Source: Bacteroidaceae bacterium (GTDB lineage Bacteria > Bacteroidota > Bacteroidia > Bacteroidales > Bacteroidaceae). Taken from it: a stretch of 64,000 nt of DNA. The notes under the pieces were generated by a model. It was not told the origin of the DNA, ran no database searches, and worked only from the letters and a program-made list of their open reading frames with translations. Below, piece by piece: positions 15,900 through 25,335 of this stretch. The stretch is from NCBI GenBank assembly GCA_017619585.1, contig JAFZSA010000006.1, positions 1 to 64,000 of the forward strand, in the 5' to 3' direction. The number at the start of each line of letters is the position of its first letter. The stretch's first letter is position 1. A program made the translations under genes and the position numbers.

Positions 15900-16406
15900 T
15901 TATGGTACCATAAAGGGATAAACCTTCAGGTCCTGTAGACTCCCGATGGGGGGCTGGCTTAGGTTGAGTATGATGTATTCGCCCCTCCCCAATGCCACTA
16001 AGGGGTGGCAGATGAAACCATTGTCTCCGTCGGACTTTATATAGAAGTCTGTAGGTTCTATCCTCTTGTATTCGTTTTCACGAAGGGTACTCTTAGGCAG
16101 TTTGCGATAGTATTTCTTGCTTTGCAGGCGAATAAGGGCATAGTCTGCCAGAACTTCGTCCTTAGCCGGTATGATGTGAAACTGAGGTGTATTGTCTCTT
16201 GCCATCTGCATGGCATGGGTACCGTTCAGGTAATGAACCAGCTTGTCTTTCATCTTAATGTCAAAGACTGTCCAACCGGGTTTCAGTTCGGTCTGGGTTT
16301 GTTCGACAACTATTTCCTCGAAGTTGTCCTTCACCTTTAATTCCACTTTCTGCGCATACAGGCAGACGGGCAAGAATGATAATATGAATGTCTTTAATAT
16401 CTTCAT
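15900..16406 (-). CDS. secreted hypothetical protein
   Basis: A 168-residue protein starting with a clear signal peptide (MKILKTFILSFLPVCLYAQ, cleavage likely after the YA of YAQ). The mature part is rich in Lys, Glu and Asp, with no membrane segment and no motif I recognise. It probably lies in the periplasm or on the surface. It stands alone: its own promoter is at 16415-16445 and a hairpin terminator follows. The next genes upstream are divergent (NhaD). It looks like a lineage-specific Bacteroidales protein. Confidence 0.75.
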   Translation of the reverse strand: MKILKTFILSFLPVCLYAQKVELKVKDNFEEIVVEQTQTELKPGWTVFDIKMKDKLVHYLNGTHAMQMARDNTPQFHIIPAKDEVLADYALIRLQSKKYYRKLPKSTLRENEYKRIEPTDFYIKSDGDNGFICHPLVALGRGEYIILNLSQPPIGSLQDLKVYPFMVP

Positions 16407-16414
16407 GACAGGCG

Positions 16415-16445
16415 CAAAATTAATAATTTTGTATGAATTTACAAA
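16415..16445 (-). promoter_or_regulatory. promoter of the secreted hypothetical protein
   Basis: Minus-strand TAATTTTG (16415-16422) with TTTG (16442-16445) 19 bp upstream. The ATG at 16406 follows closely. Confidence 0.7.
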
Positions 16446-16452
16446 AGATTGC

Positions 16453-16483
16453 TTTGATAAGTGAAAGAATTTTGTTTCCTTTG
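16453..16483 (+). promoter_or_regulatory. promoter of nhaD
   Basis: TTTG (16453-16456) and TTCCTTTG (16476-16483), one base off the TAnnTTTG consensus, 19 bp apart. It decides the nhaD start: a longer frame beginning with GTG at 16461 would begin inside the promoter. Confidence 0.6.
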
Positions 16484-16523
16484 CATAAGCAAAATTCGTA
16501 ATCTGTACGTAATAGACTATATT

Positions 16524-17921
16524 ATGACCATAGCAATTGTAATTTTGATGTTATTCGGGTATGCTCTGATCTGTACTGAGCATATAACCAGAATCAACAA
16601 GGCCACGGTAGCCCTGTTCTGTGGTGTATGCGGATGGGTAATGTATATGTGCGTTGGACCACATTACATCCAGTCGTTGCATGGTATTGACTTTCTGAAC
16701 TACCTGGGCGACGAGGCCTATAGCGTACGTGCGGTGAACGAATACATCTATCAGCATGTCTTTGTGAAGCACATGGTACAGTTGTGCTGTATAGTCATGT
16801 ACCTGCTTGCCACAATGGCTATTGTGGAGGTTCTTGCCTCTAACGAATGCTTTGACTTTATGGTCGATTGGTGCAGGGCCAAGAGCAAATGGCATTTGAC
16901 GTGGATTCTGGCTGCCTGCAGCTTCGGTTTGAGTGCCAACCTGGATAACCTGTCTTCGGCAGTTATCATGCTTACTGTATTAAGTAAACTGGTGATTAAT
17001 CCCCAGCAGCGTTGTATTCTGGGTGCTATTGTTGTGATTGCGACAAGTTGTGGCGGATGCTTTGGTGTTATAGGTGATGTGACATCTTTGCTGATATGGA
17101 CCCGTGGTGCTGTTACACCTACAAATTATACGGCTGCCTTGATTATACCGACCATCGTGGCAGCTGTCATTCCCACCTATCTGATAGGAAGGATGTTACC
17201 TGAGCATGTAGATCTGAAGCGCCCCAGGGTCTTCTTCCGTGGCGATGATTCCGCAATGCCTGTCTGGCAGCGTGCTATTATGCTGTTCCTGGGATTAGGC
17301 GGTCTGTGGTTTGTACCTACGTTCTACCGTCTGACCATGCTGCCTCCGTTCCTAGGAGCATTGTGTGTATTGGGTGTCTTGTGGGTTGTGAACGAGGTCT
17401 TTAACCGTAAGCGTATCCTGTCTGCTCAGCCTATTTCCTTGAGTGGCAACAGACCGCTACAGTACGAGATGATTCAGATGATCATGTTCTTTGTTGGTGT
17501 CAGCCTGTGTGTGGATCTGTTGATTGAGGTTGGTGCCATGAGTCATATAGCCGTCTTGTGTGATACCTATATCCATAATATCTATCTGCTATCCGTAGTG
17601 ATTGGCTTTGTAAGTGCTGTGATGGATAACATTGCTCTGGTGATGACTTCTATATCCATATTCCCCATTATGGACGTTCAGAATTCCATGCCTGACTATG
17701 TGGCTGCCTTTGCCCAAAACGGACAGTATTGGCATCTTGTTGCCCTGAGCGGATGTGTTGGCGGTTGCCTGCTGCCCATAGGGTCAACATCGGGCTATGC
17801 TCTGATGAAGCACGACGGTGTGGGCATATGGTGGTATTTCAAGTGTATCACAGGCAAGGTGTTTGTGGGTTGGATAATCTCTCTGGGTGTTTATTTCCTG
17901 GTTGACTATTTCTTGAGATAA
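16524..17921 (+). CDS. nhaD: NhaD-type sodium/proton antiporter
   Basis: An inner-membrane protein of 465 residues with about 12 hydrophobic segments. The motifs SANLDNLSSAVIML, TSCGGCFGVIGDVTSLLIW and the later VSAVMDNIALVMTS, which contain polar residues inside membrane helices, match the NhaD/ArsB ion transporter group. NhaD exports Na+ or Li+ in exchange for protons. I start at ATG 16524 (MTIAIVILMLFGYAL), because an upstream frame extension overlaps the promoter. The next gene, a helicase, begins 8 bp after the stop, so both are likely one transcript although their functions are unrelated. Confidence 0.88.
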   Translation: MTIAIVILMLFGYALICTEHITRINKATVALFCGVCGWVMYMCVGPHYIQSLHGIDFLNYLGDEAYSVRAVNEYIYQHVFVKHMVQLCCIVMYLLATMAIVEVLASNECFDFMVDWCRAKSKWHLTWILAACSFGLSANLDNLSSAVIMLTVLSKLVINPQQRCILGAIVVIATSCGGCFGVIGDVTSLLIWTRGAVTPTNYTAALIIPTIVAAVIPTYLIGRMLPEHVDLKRPRVFFRGDDSAMPVWQRAIMLFLGLGGLWFVPTFYRLTMLPPFLGALCVLGVLWVVNEVFNRKRILSAQPISLSGNRPLQYEMIQMIMFFVGVSLCVDLLIEVGAMSHIAVLCDTYIHNIYLLSVVIGFVSAVMDNIALVMTSISIFPIMDVQNSMPDYVAAFAQNGQYWHLVALSGCVGGCLLPIGSTSGYALMKHDGVGIWWYFKCITGKVFVGWIISLGVYFLVDYFLR

Positions 17922-17929
17922 AGCTAAGA

Positions 17930-19240
17930 ATGAAATACGATGTTTCGAAACTTGGTGTTGATTTCCTGAATCCCATGCAACAGGAGATGTTGCAGGCGGT
18001 ACGTAAGGAACGACAGTTGGTATTGCTTAGCCCTACTGGTTCAGGCAAGACCCTGGCATATCTGTTACCCTTGCTGCAGTTGATGGATGTGAAGAAAGAC
18101 GTCCTGCAGTCTCTGGTGCTTGTACCCTCAAGAGAGTTGGCTATCCAGACGGTTGACGTGGTAAAGCGTATATGTTCAGAGGTCAAAGTGTTGGCATGTT
18201 ACGGCGGCAGACCCGCTATGGATGAACACAGGCAGATAAACGGACTGCGCCCTCATCTTATCATTGCAACGCCAGGCAGAATACTGGATCATATCCGTAA
18301 GCAGAATATCAATACGGAGACTGTTACAAATCTTGTTATTGATGAGTTCGACAAGAGTCTGGAGTTAGGATTCCAAGAAGATATGCAGGCTATCCTGGGT
18401 GAACTGAAAGCCGTTGAGAGACGTATCCTGCTTTCTGCTACTGATTGTCCGTCTATCCCAGACTTTGTAGGAACGTCCGATTATTGCCGTCTCTCTTATC
18501 TGGATGAAGAAGAGCCTGTTTCTTCCCGTATATCTGTTCGTTGTGTGCTTTCTCCGGAGAAGGATAAACTATCTACCCTGAAGCGTCTGCTTTGTACATT
18601 AGGCACACAGAAGAGCCTTGTCTTTGCTAATCACAGGCAAAGCGTAGAGCGTATAGGTGCTTATCTGGCATCAGAGGGTATCATGGCAAATATATTTCAT
18701 GGTGGTATGGAGCAACGCGACCGTGAACGTGCCTTGTATTCTTTTGTGAACGGCTCGCGTAATGTCTTTGTCTGTACGGACTTGGGCTCACGTGGTCTGG
18801 ATATTCCTGATGTAGATAATATCATACATTATCATTTGCCTATCGACGAAGAGTCGTATATTCACCGTAACGGACGTACTGCCCGTTGGGAGAATGTGGG
18901 AAACGCTTATCTGTTGTTAGGCCCGGAAGAGACGTTGCCTGAATATGCAGAACTTTCAGACGGTGAACTGCAGTTGCCAAAGAGTGTTCCCTTGCCATCT
19001 CTGCCCTTGTGGGCCACTATATATATAGGTAAGGGAAAGAAGGATAAGATAAGTAGGGGAGACATCCTGGGTTTCCTGTCAAAGGTTGGCGGCCTTGACG
19101 GTAAGCAGATAGGACGTATTGACGTTCTCCCGCAATGGTCATATGTGGCTGTGCAAAGAAGTGCAACCAAAGGTCTTTTGGCTCGCATCAAGGGTCAGAA
19201 GATAAAGGGCATCAAGACCATCTTTGCATTAGCAGAATAA
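17930..19240 (+). CDS. DEAD-box RNA helicase with DbpA-type C-terminal domain
   Basis: A 436-residue RNA helicase. Motif I is SPTGSGKT, motif Ia VPSRELA, motif II reads DEFD instead of DEAD, motif III is SAT, and motif VI is HRNGRTAR. Residues about 355-435 (YIGKGKKDKISRGDILGFL and the following IGRIDV and YVAV segments) resemble the DbpA RNA-binding domain, which targets a 23S rRNA hairpin, so a role in large-subunit assembly is likely. The Q motif region is short. Expressed with nhaD (8 bp gap) and ended by a strong hairpin at 19264. Confidence 0.9.
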   Translation: MKYDVSKLGVDFLNPMQQEMLQAVRKERQLVLLSPTGSGKTLAYLLPLLQLMDVKKDVLQSLVLVPSRELAIQTVDVVKRICSEVKVLACYGGRPAMDEHRQINGLRPHLIIATPGRILDHIRKQNINTETVTNLVIDEFDKSLELGFQEDMQAILGELKAVERRILLSATDCPSIPDFVGTSDYCRLSYLDEEEPVSSRISVRCVLSPEKDKLSTLKRLLCTLGTQKSLVFANHRQSVERIGAYLASEGIMANIFHGGMEQRDRERALYSFVNGSRNVFVCTDLGSRGLDIPDVDNIIHYHLPIDEESYIHRNGRTARWENVGNAYLLLGPEETLPEYAELSDGELQLPKSVPLPSLPLWATIYIGKGKKDKISRGDILGFLSKVGGLDGKQIGRIDVLPQWSYVAVQRSATKGLLARIKGQKIKGIKTIFALAE

Positions 19241-19263
19241 AACTGTTTTTTACAGAAAAAAAA

Positions 19264-19300
19264 GTAGGCATCTGTCATATTGATCAGATGCCTACATATT
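19264..19300. terminator. bidirectional terminator
   Basis: A perfect 11 bp stem, GTAGGCATCTG (19264-19274) with CAGATGCCTAC (19285-19295), with A-rich sequence before and T-rich sequence after. It serves the helicase gene and the convergent serine palmitoyltransferase gene. Confidence 0.9.
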
Positions 19301-19317
19301 TTTGTGTTGAATTCTTT

Positions 19318-20514
19318 TTATTTGAGCACTCCCAACTGCTGGAAGACTTTCTTCAGTTTCTGAACTGAGAGGTCGACCTGTTCGTGTGTGTGGGTTGCCA
19401 TCAGCGCGTAACGTACCAATGTGTCCTGAGGACCACATGCTGGTGGAATTACGGGGTTGATGAATACGCCCTCCTCGAATGCCATAGCCACAGCCATGAA
19501 GGTCTTACGTGTATCTCTTACATACAAGGGGATGATGGGACTTTCTGTCTCGCCAATCTCAAACCCTTCCTCGCGGAAACGCTTCAGAGCGTAGTTGGTG
19601 ACATCCCACAAAGCAGCCAGTCTCTCGGGTTCTGCCTGAATGATGTGCAGAGCCTCAAGGGCAGCAGCAGTAGCAGCAGGTGTACAGCTGGCGCTGAAGA
19701 TATATGTTCTAGCTGTATGACGCAGAGAGTCTATGATAATCTGATCTGCAGCGATGAAACCGCCAATAGAAGCCAGACTCTTAGAGAATGTACCCATGAT
19801 GAGGTCAATCTCGTCTGTAAGTCCGAAGTGGTCACAAACGCCACGACCTTGTTTTCCGAATACACCTAAGCCATGAGCCTCGTCAACCATAATGCTGGCG
19901 TTGTACTTATGCTTCAGCTTAACAATCTCAGGCAGATTGGCAAGGTCACCCTCCATAGAGAATACACCATCTACAATAATCAGTTTAACCTTGTCTGGTT
20001 CGCAACGCTGTAATACGCGCTCCAAATCAGCCATGTCATTGTGTTTGTAGTGCAACTGAGTGGCAAAGGAGAGACGGCGACCGTCAACGATACTTGCATG
20101 GTCTCTATCATCGCAGATGATATAGTCATCCTTGCTAACCAACTGGGGAATAACACCGCTGTTAACGGTAAAACCTGTTGAGAAGCACAATGCATCATCC
20201 TTACCTACGTATTCTGCCAGTTCTTTTTCGAGCTGAACATGAATATCAAGGGTGCCATTCAGGAATCGGCTACCAGCGCAACCGCTTCCGTATTTATGCA
20301 TAGCCTTGCAACCGGCTTCAATAATTCGCTCGTCACCGGTAAGACCTGTGTATGCATTTGAGCCAAACATCAATACATGTTTTCCACCCATTTCAACTTC
20401 TGTACCCTGCTTTCCTTCAATCTCGCGAAAATATGGGTATATGCCTTTTTCCTTTATCTCTTTAGATAAGGAATAGAAAGGGTGTTTAGAGAGTTTTTCT
20501 TGTAGTAATCCCAT
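19318..20514 (-). CDS. spt: serine palmitoyltransferase (alpha-oxoamine synthase family)
   Basis: A 398-residue PLP enzyme of the alpha-oxoamine synthase family. The PLP lysine is residue 245 in GTFSKSLASIGG; CDDRDHASIVDG and VDEAHGLGVFG contain the other cofactor contacts. Members condense an acyl-CoA with an amino acid: serine palmitoyltransferase, KBL (glycine) or BioF (alanine). In Bacteroidales a homologue of this type makes 3-ketosphinganine, the first sphingolipid intermediate. I favour that reading over KBL because the usual partner threonine dehydrogenase is absent and a lipid-kinase-family gene is adjacent, but the substrate cannot be fixed from sequence. A TACCTTTG promoter element lies at 20560-20567 on the minus strand. 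Confidence 0.85.
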   Translation of the reverse strand: MGLLQEKLSKHPFYSLSKEIKEKGIYPYFREIEGKQGTEVEMGGKHVLMFGSNAYTGLTGDERIIEAGCKAMHKYGSGCAGSRFLNGTLDIHVQLEKELAEYVGKDDALCFSTGFTVNSGVIPQLVSKDDYIICDDRDHASIVDGRRLSFATQLHYKHNDMADLERVLQRCEPDKVKLIIVDGVFSMEGDLANLPEIVKLKHKYNASIMVDEAHGLGVFGKQGRGVCDHFGLTDEIDLIMGTFSKSLASIGGFIAADQIIIDSLRHTARTYIFSASCTPAATAAALEALHIIQAEPERLAALWDVTNYALKRFREEGFEIGETESPIIPLYVRDTRKTFMAVAMAFEEGVFINPVIPPACGPQDTLVRYALMATHTHEQVDLSVQKLKKVFQQLGVLK

Positions 20515-20663
20515 TTTTGATTTTAAGTTCGGAGGCCAAGCCTCTCATGAAAATTTTTGCAAAGGTACGACTTTTTATCAAAAATCACATAATGTGGATT
20601 GAAAAAAACACACAATATATGATTATTCAACTTCATAATGATGCTGATTTCTACACTTTTTAC

Positions 20664-20671
20664 TAACTTTG
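20664..20671 (+). promoter_or_regulatory. -7 element of the diacylglycerol-kinase-family gene
   Basis: TAACTTTG at 20664-20671. The ATG at 20682 begins only 10 bp after it, implying a leader of a few nucleotides or none. The -33 match is weak. Confidence 0.6.
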
Positions 20672-20681
20672 TGCATTATTT

Positions 20682-21722
20682 ATGCAAAATAGAATCTCTG
20701 TTTGGTTCATAGTGAACCCAATTTCAGGTACCACCGATAAAAGTAAGATTGTTAACCTGATACCTGAGTACATGGAGGCAGCACGCTTCGATGTGAAAAT
20801 ATGGTATACCGAGTTTAAAGGTCATGCCGCTCAGATTGCCCGTAAGGCTGTTGAAGAAGGTATTAAGGTAGTTGTAGCTGTAGGTGGTGACGGTACCGTC
20901 AATGAGGTGGCACGCTGTCTTGTACATACCAATACGGCATTGGGTATTATCCCTTGCGGTAGTGGAAATGGCCTTGCTCGTCATCTTTTTATCCCGATGA
21001 ATCCGGAAGGCGCTCTTCAGGTTCTGTCAACCTGTACTATAGAACTTCTGGATTATGGAATGATAAACGAGACGCCTTTCTTCTGTACATGCGGGTTAGG
21101 ATTTGATGCTTTCGTCAGCAGTAAATTTGCCCGGAGCGAGCGTCGCGGCTTACTTACATATATTGATAATACGCTTAGGGAAGGCTTGCGTTATAAGCCT
21201 GATACATACGAGATTGAGATTGATGGCGAGAAGCAGCATTACAAGGCTTTCCTTATAGCGTGTGCCAATGCCAGTCAGTACGGTAATAATGTGTTCATAG
21301 CTCCTCAGGCCAGTATGATGGATGGTCTGATGGATGTTACCATCATGGAGCCTTTTACTGTTCTGGAGGCGCCTCAAATTGCTATCCAGCTTTTCAATAA
21401 GACAATAGACAAGAATAGTCGAATCCGCACTTTCAAGTGTAAAAGCCTGCGTATTCATCGTAGTTCACCAGGTGTTATTCATTTTGATGGCGATCCTAAG
21501 GAAGAGGGTAAGGATATAGAGGTACGACTTGTTCCCAAAGGTATTCATATGGTGGTGAATACCAACGATCAGGTTTATACGCCACCTCTAATACGTGCGT
21601 TTACAGATTTCTATAACAATATGAATGCTGAAATCAACCTCCTCCGTGAGGATATCAGTAAACAGCAACGCCGGATAAAGACTATCAATCAGGAGATGTT
21701 GCGTCGTTTGCGTAACCATTGA
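20682..21722 (+). CDS. diacylglycerol/sphingosine kinase family lipid kinase
   Basis: A 346-residue protein with the DAGK catalytic fold: VNPISGTTDK at the start, the nucleotide-binding VGGDGTVNEV (about residues 67-76), IIPCGSGNGLARH and a later DGDPKEEG segment. It phosphorylates a lipid hydroxyl with ATP; the substrate may be diacylglycerol or a long-chain sphingoid base, as both kinase types share this fold. The divergent neighbour is serine palmitoyltransferase, which makes a sphingoid-base route plausible. The C-terminal 40 residues (NNMNAEINLLREDISKQQ onward) look like a short coiled coil. A near-leaderless promoter and a strong terminator mark it as a single-gene unit. Confidence 0.88.
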   Translation: MQNRISVWFIVNPISGTTDKSKIVNLIPEYMEAARFDVKIWYTEFKGHAAQIARKAVEEGIKVVVAVGGDGTVNEVARCLVHTNTALGIIPCGSGNGLARHLFIPMNPEGALQVLSTCTIELLDYGMINETPFFCTCGLGFDAFVSSKFARSERRGLLTYIDNTLREGLRYKPDTYEIEIDGEKQHYKAFLIACANASQYGNNVFIAPQASMMDGLMDVTIMEPFTVLEAPQIAIQLFNKTIDKNSRIRTFKCKSLRIHRSSPGVIHFDGDPKEEGKDIEVRLVPKGIHMVVNTNDQVYTPPLIRAFTDFYNNMNAEINLLREDISKQQRRIKTINQEMLRRLRNH

Positions 21723-21765
21723 TTTGCCCACCCGGAACTTCTATTGATAAAACGATATAAAAAAA

Positions 21766-21800
21766 GAACCACCGTTTCATGTGTTACGGTGGTTCCTTGT
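21766..21800. terminator. bidirectional terminator
   Basis: GAACCACCGT (21766-21775) pairs with ACGGTGGTTC (21786-21795), preceded by AAAAAAA and followed by a short T-rich stretch. It lies between convergent genes. Confidence 0.85.
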
Positions 21801-21816
21801 TATTTGATAATTTGAC

Positions 21817-22731
21817 TTAGAACATCTGGTCGGGATACTGACCGTCAGCATGTAGCTTAGCAAGCTTGGCAACAACATCGGGACGATCCTCTGGGTATGT
21901 TACACCAAACCACTTGCTGGTAGTTGGCAATACCTCGCAAGTTGCCTTGCCCTGCTTGATCAGCGTGTCAACCATCAGAGGAATGAAGAACTCAGCCTTC
22001 AGGTTCTCCTGATTCTTCGGGTCAGACAGGAACTCCTTGAAGTACTCCTCGCTATATGCGAAGTAGTCGGGGGTGAAGCCCCAGAAGTTCATGCTACAAG
22101 GTGTATTGTCGGGGATTGAAACCCACTTTTCGTTCTCGTCGAGATACTGAACAACACCATCACGGCGCTCAATCTTTGTACGCTCTACAACGCTGGTCAG
22201 ATAGTGTGTCTTCTCGTCGTTCTCACAGATACCACGACTAACGGTACCGCTCTCGCTAAGTGTATTGCTTACGCTGAAGCCCACCATAGCATACTTGCCC
22301 TTGCTGCCTTCGGGGAGGTTAGACAGGAACTTACCCATTACCATAAAGGCGTCACGGTCATAGAAATCGTCGCAGTTCAGAACTGCGAATGGCTCCTTGA
22401 TGATATCCTTACCCATCAAAACGGCGTGGTTAGTACCCCAAGGTTTCTGACGACCTTCAGGAACGGTGAATCCCTCTGGCAGTGCATCCAGGCTCTGGAA
22501 GCAGAGTTCGCAGGGTACATGTCCCTCGTACTTGGCAAGAATCTGTGTGCGGAACTGATCCTCGAAGTCACGACGTATAACCCAGACTATCTTACCAAAA
22601 CCTGCCTGAATGGCATCGTAGATACTATAGTCCATAATACTTTGTCCCTGAGGACCTAATGTGTCTAACTGTTTTAGACCTCCGTAGCGGCTTCCCATAC
22701 CGGCAGCCAAAAGAAACAATGTAGGTTTCAT
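21817..22731 (-). CDS. sugar-phosphate nucleotidyltransferase family protein
   Basis: A 304-residue protein with the NTP-transferase signature LAAGMGSRYGGLKQ (about 8-21), a metal-site NCDDFYDRD and a long C-terminal portion without the left-handed helix repeats of GlmU or GlmC types. Enzymes of this fold activate a sugar phosphate or a similar phosphorylated alcohol with an NTP. The substrate cannot be read from sequence; the neighbours (lipid kinase, envelope assembly genes) suggest envelope metabolism, which is inference. A TACCTTTG element on the minus strand at 22807-22814 is a likely promoter, giving a leader of about 70 nt that contains two 21-bp repeats. Confidence 0.82.
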   Translation of the reverse strand: MKPTLFLLAAGMGSRYGGLKQLDTLGPQGQSIMDYSIYDAIQAGFGKIVWVIRRDFEDQFRTQILAKYEGHVPCELCFQSLDALPEGFTVPEGRQKPWGTNHAVLMGKDIIKEPFAVLNCDDFYDRDAFMVMGKFLSNLPEGSKGKYAMVGFSVSNTLSESGTVSRGICENDEKTHYLTSVVERTKIERRDGVVQYLDENEKWVSIPDNTPCSMNFWGFTPDYFAYSEEYFKEFLSDPKNQENLKAEFFIPLMVDTLIKQGKATCEVLPTTSKWFGVTYPEDRPDVVAKLAKLHADGQYPDQMF

Positions 22732-22742
22732 TCTTATAAATT

Positions 22743-22784
22743 CTATTAGTTGTTGTTAATGTTCTATCGGTTGTTGTTAATAAT
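22743..22784. repeat. two 21-bp tandem repeats in the nucleotidyltransferase leader
   Basis: CTATTAGTTGTTGTTAATGTT (22743) and CTATCGGTTGTTGTTAATAAT (22764) stand head to tail and differ at four positions. They fall between the predicted promoter and the start codon. Confidence 0.75.
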
Positions 22785-22878
22785 CCGGATAAATTCAAAT
22801 GGTACGCAAAGGTACACATTATTTTATTAATTATGCTTGTTTTTACAGTAAAAATGCCACTCTTTTGTCTAATTCTTA

Positions 22879-25335
22879 TCAGAAAGGATATCCAATTGCG
22901 AAATGATAACCCAGCGATTTGCCGAAACTTGTCATGTTGTAATAGCCTGTTTTTCCCGTATCATAGGGGGCGTGGATGCCAATTCCCAAGTCGAACCTGA
23001 GTACCAGGAAGTCCAGATCATATCGCAGTCCCACACCTGTACCCAAAGCTATAGTCTTTCCGAAGTCGGACATTTTCAGCTTGCCGCCAGGTTGGTTGCT
23101 GTTTTCTTTTATGAGCCATACGTTACCGGCATCAAGAAAGGCTGCACCATATAGATTGGCAATCAGGGGGAAACGATATTCCAGATTTGCCTCCAACTTG
23201 AAGTCTCCCGTCTGGTCTATGTACGAATAGGAGCTTTTTTCCGGGTGGTATGAGCCAGGACCAATACTTCTGATAGAGAATGCCCTGATGCTGTTGGCAC
23301 CTCCAATAGAGAATAAGTCGTTGTATGGTGCTGTTGATGCGTTCCCATAACTATATACAACTCCGGCAAACAGACGTGTACCGATGCAACTGCGTGGGGT
23401 AAGTTTGAACCGGTGTGTGTATTGTGCCGATAACTTGATGAATTGTGCAAATGGAACACCGAAGAGTTCTTTCTCTGGCTTTTTGAATCCTTGTCCGCAG
23501 ATGGCGTAGATGCCGGATGTCACGTTGCCGGCTTCTTTCAGGTTTACTTTCAGAGTCTGCAGATTCTTCTCCTTTTCCTTTGTCCATGTAAAGGTGTACT
23601 CCATGCTGGGCACAAACTGGTCACGCATAGAGATATACAAGGCAGGGTTTGCTGTGATGATAGAGTCGAATCGTTCCGTACTGTTCAGCAACAGGTCATA
23701 GCTCAGGCTGAAGGGTGTGAACTCATGCTTTATGTTTTTCCCTTTTTGAAGTGTGTATGAGAAAGAAGCACCGAATGATACCCTGCCAAAATAATTGGCT
23801 CTGTTCACCCATTTGGCATCTAACTGGAAGTTGGTGCTTGAGATCAGTCTTCGCCATCTTTTCTTTTCTAAGCCGAACATCATCAGCTTGGGGTAGGTTA
23901 GTGAAGCGGTAGCTCCGTATTCGTATGAGTTGATAAGCGAGTTACGTCCCTCCACGTGTGCACCGGTCTGCCATTCGTACGAACCCCAGACATTCAATCC
24001 CAATGTCTCGGCACCACGGAAAGCATTTCTCTTACGCATGCCAAAGCTTATACCCGGACCTACATAGTTGTTGCTTTTGTTGGTTATCTTGCCTATGAAC
24101 TCTGCATCGTAAGGCTTGTCCAGCATTCCTGAGATTACTACATCCAGCGTGTCGTTGTTAAGGGTGGAATCCCGTTGTACAAAACTGACGCGCATGGAAG
24201 AGAAAATATCCATGTCAGCAAGTTTCTGCTGAGTAACGTCTTGATTGGTTTGCTGGTATAGGTCTCCCTTTTTCAGGAACAGGTTAGGCAGAATGGCACG
24301 TAGCCTTAGTGGGGGCCTGTCCTCTGTATTGCTATAGGCATAGGTCTGTCCTCTGAAGGTAATACTGTCAGTCAGTTGGAACTTGTTGTATTTGTAAATG
24401 TTGATTCGTGTATTTCCTATATAATAAGGATGTTTGGCTTGCGCAGGTGTTTCTGGCAGGGGACGCACCTGTATCTGTACCTTTTGCGGAATCATTATAG
24501 TATCAGCCCTGAAGGAGATGTATTCCGGTCTGTAGTAGAAATATCCGTTGTTGCGGAATTCTTTCTGCAGTCTTTTACGTTCTGCGTCAAGGTCTTGTAC
24601 ATTGAAGGGCTTTCCCTGTTTAAGAAGAGACTGGCTCATGGTAGCCTTTATGATGCTGTCTGCCTGTGGATAGAATGGCAGATACTTTATGGTGTCTAAA
24701 TGAAATACGGGGCCAGGTTTCACTTGATAGGAAATCTTTGCCTTCCTGGGGTTGTTCATGGGTATGGTGTCATACGTCACCTTGTTGCGGAAATATCCGT
24801 AGTTTCTGAGTGTGTTATGTGCTACTGTACTTCTGACCTTTGGATTAACGCTGCTTACGAATACGGGTGTGGCAGCAAAATGGTTCATCATCCAGCGTCC
24901 GAACTTGCTGGTGCTGTTTACATATTTGTTATATATCCAAAGTCTTACCGGGAAGGGATGAGTATAATAGCTGCTTCCCATGATGGCGCCGTTGGGAGAG
25001 TAGGCCAGGGCAGCCTTTATTTCCTCTTTGGCTGTCTCGTAGTTCAGGGCATCCTGTTTGTCTGCTTTCTTCAGGCTGTCTTTTAAGAATCCTTTGTCTG
25101 CCTCTTCAGTTTTCAGGGCGCTGGCATCGCCTGTCAGCAGTCCCTCCACGGTGTTGTAGGCATCTGCCAATGCCGTTATAACACCTTGTCCCTGTATACT
25201 GTCGCGTTTCAGTTGCGCATCATAATCCAACTTCTTGATTCCTCTGTACAATACTTCGTCTTCTGGCAGGTTCTTTGTTGTGTAACATGCTGTCAGACTT
25301 AGCGTTGCCAATATTAAAATGAAGTATTTTCTCAT
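22879..25335 (-). CDS. tamL: TamL, lipoprotein BamA/TamA-family outer membrane protein
   Basis: An 818-residue Omp85-family protein with a lipoprotein signal (lipobox LTAC, acylated Cys17), the mark of the Bacteroidetes variant TamL. POTRA-like domains cover about residues 170-430, followed by a 16-strand beta barrel that ends in aromatic Phe (AIGYPF), as needed for outer membrane insertion. It should work with TamB in assembling surface or outer membrane components. The ATG overlaps the tamB stop by four bases (ATGA), so the two are translated together. The next gene is convergent-free; no clear terminator is seen downstream. Confidence 0.9.
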   Translation of the reverse strand: MRKYFILILATLSLTACYTTKNLPEDEVLYRGIKKLDYDAQLKRDSIQGQGVITALADAYNTVEGLLTGDASALKTEEADKGFLKDSLKKADKQDALNYETAKEEIKAALAYSPNGAIMGSSYYTHPFPVRLWIYNKYVNSTSKFGRWMMNHFAATPVFVSSVNPKVRSTVAHNTLRNYGYFRNKVTYDTIPMNNPRKAKISYQVKPGPVFHLDTIKYLPFYPQADSIIKATMSQSLLKQGKPFNVQDLDAERKRLQKEFRNNGYFYYRPEYISFRADTIMIPQKVQIQVRPLPETPAQAKHPYYIGNTRINIYKYNKFQLTDSITFRGQTYAYSNTEDRPPLRLRAILPNLFLKKGDLYQQTNQDVTQQKLADMDIFSSMRVSFVQRDSTLNNDTLDVVISGMLDKPYDAEFIGKITNKSNNYVGPGISFGMRKRNAFRGAETLGLNVWGSYEWQTGAHVEGRNSLINSYEYGATASLTYPKLMMFGLEKKRWRRLISSTNFQLDAKWVNRANYFGRVSFGASFSYTLQKGKNIKHEFTPFSLSYDLLLNSTERFDSIITANPALYISMRDQFVPSMEYTFTWTKEKEKNLQTLKVNLKEAGNVTSGIYAICGQGFKKPEKELFGVPFAQFIKLSAQYTHRFKLTPRSCIGTRLFAGVVYSYGNASTAPYNDLFSIGGANSIRAFSIRSIGPGSYHPEKSSYSYIDQTGDFKLEANLEYRFPLIANLYGAAFLDAGNVWLIKENSNQPGGKLKMSDFGKTIALGTGVGLRYDLDFLVLRFDLGIGIHAPYDTGKTGYYNMTSFGKSLGYHFAIGYPF

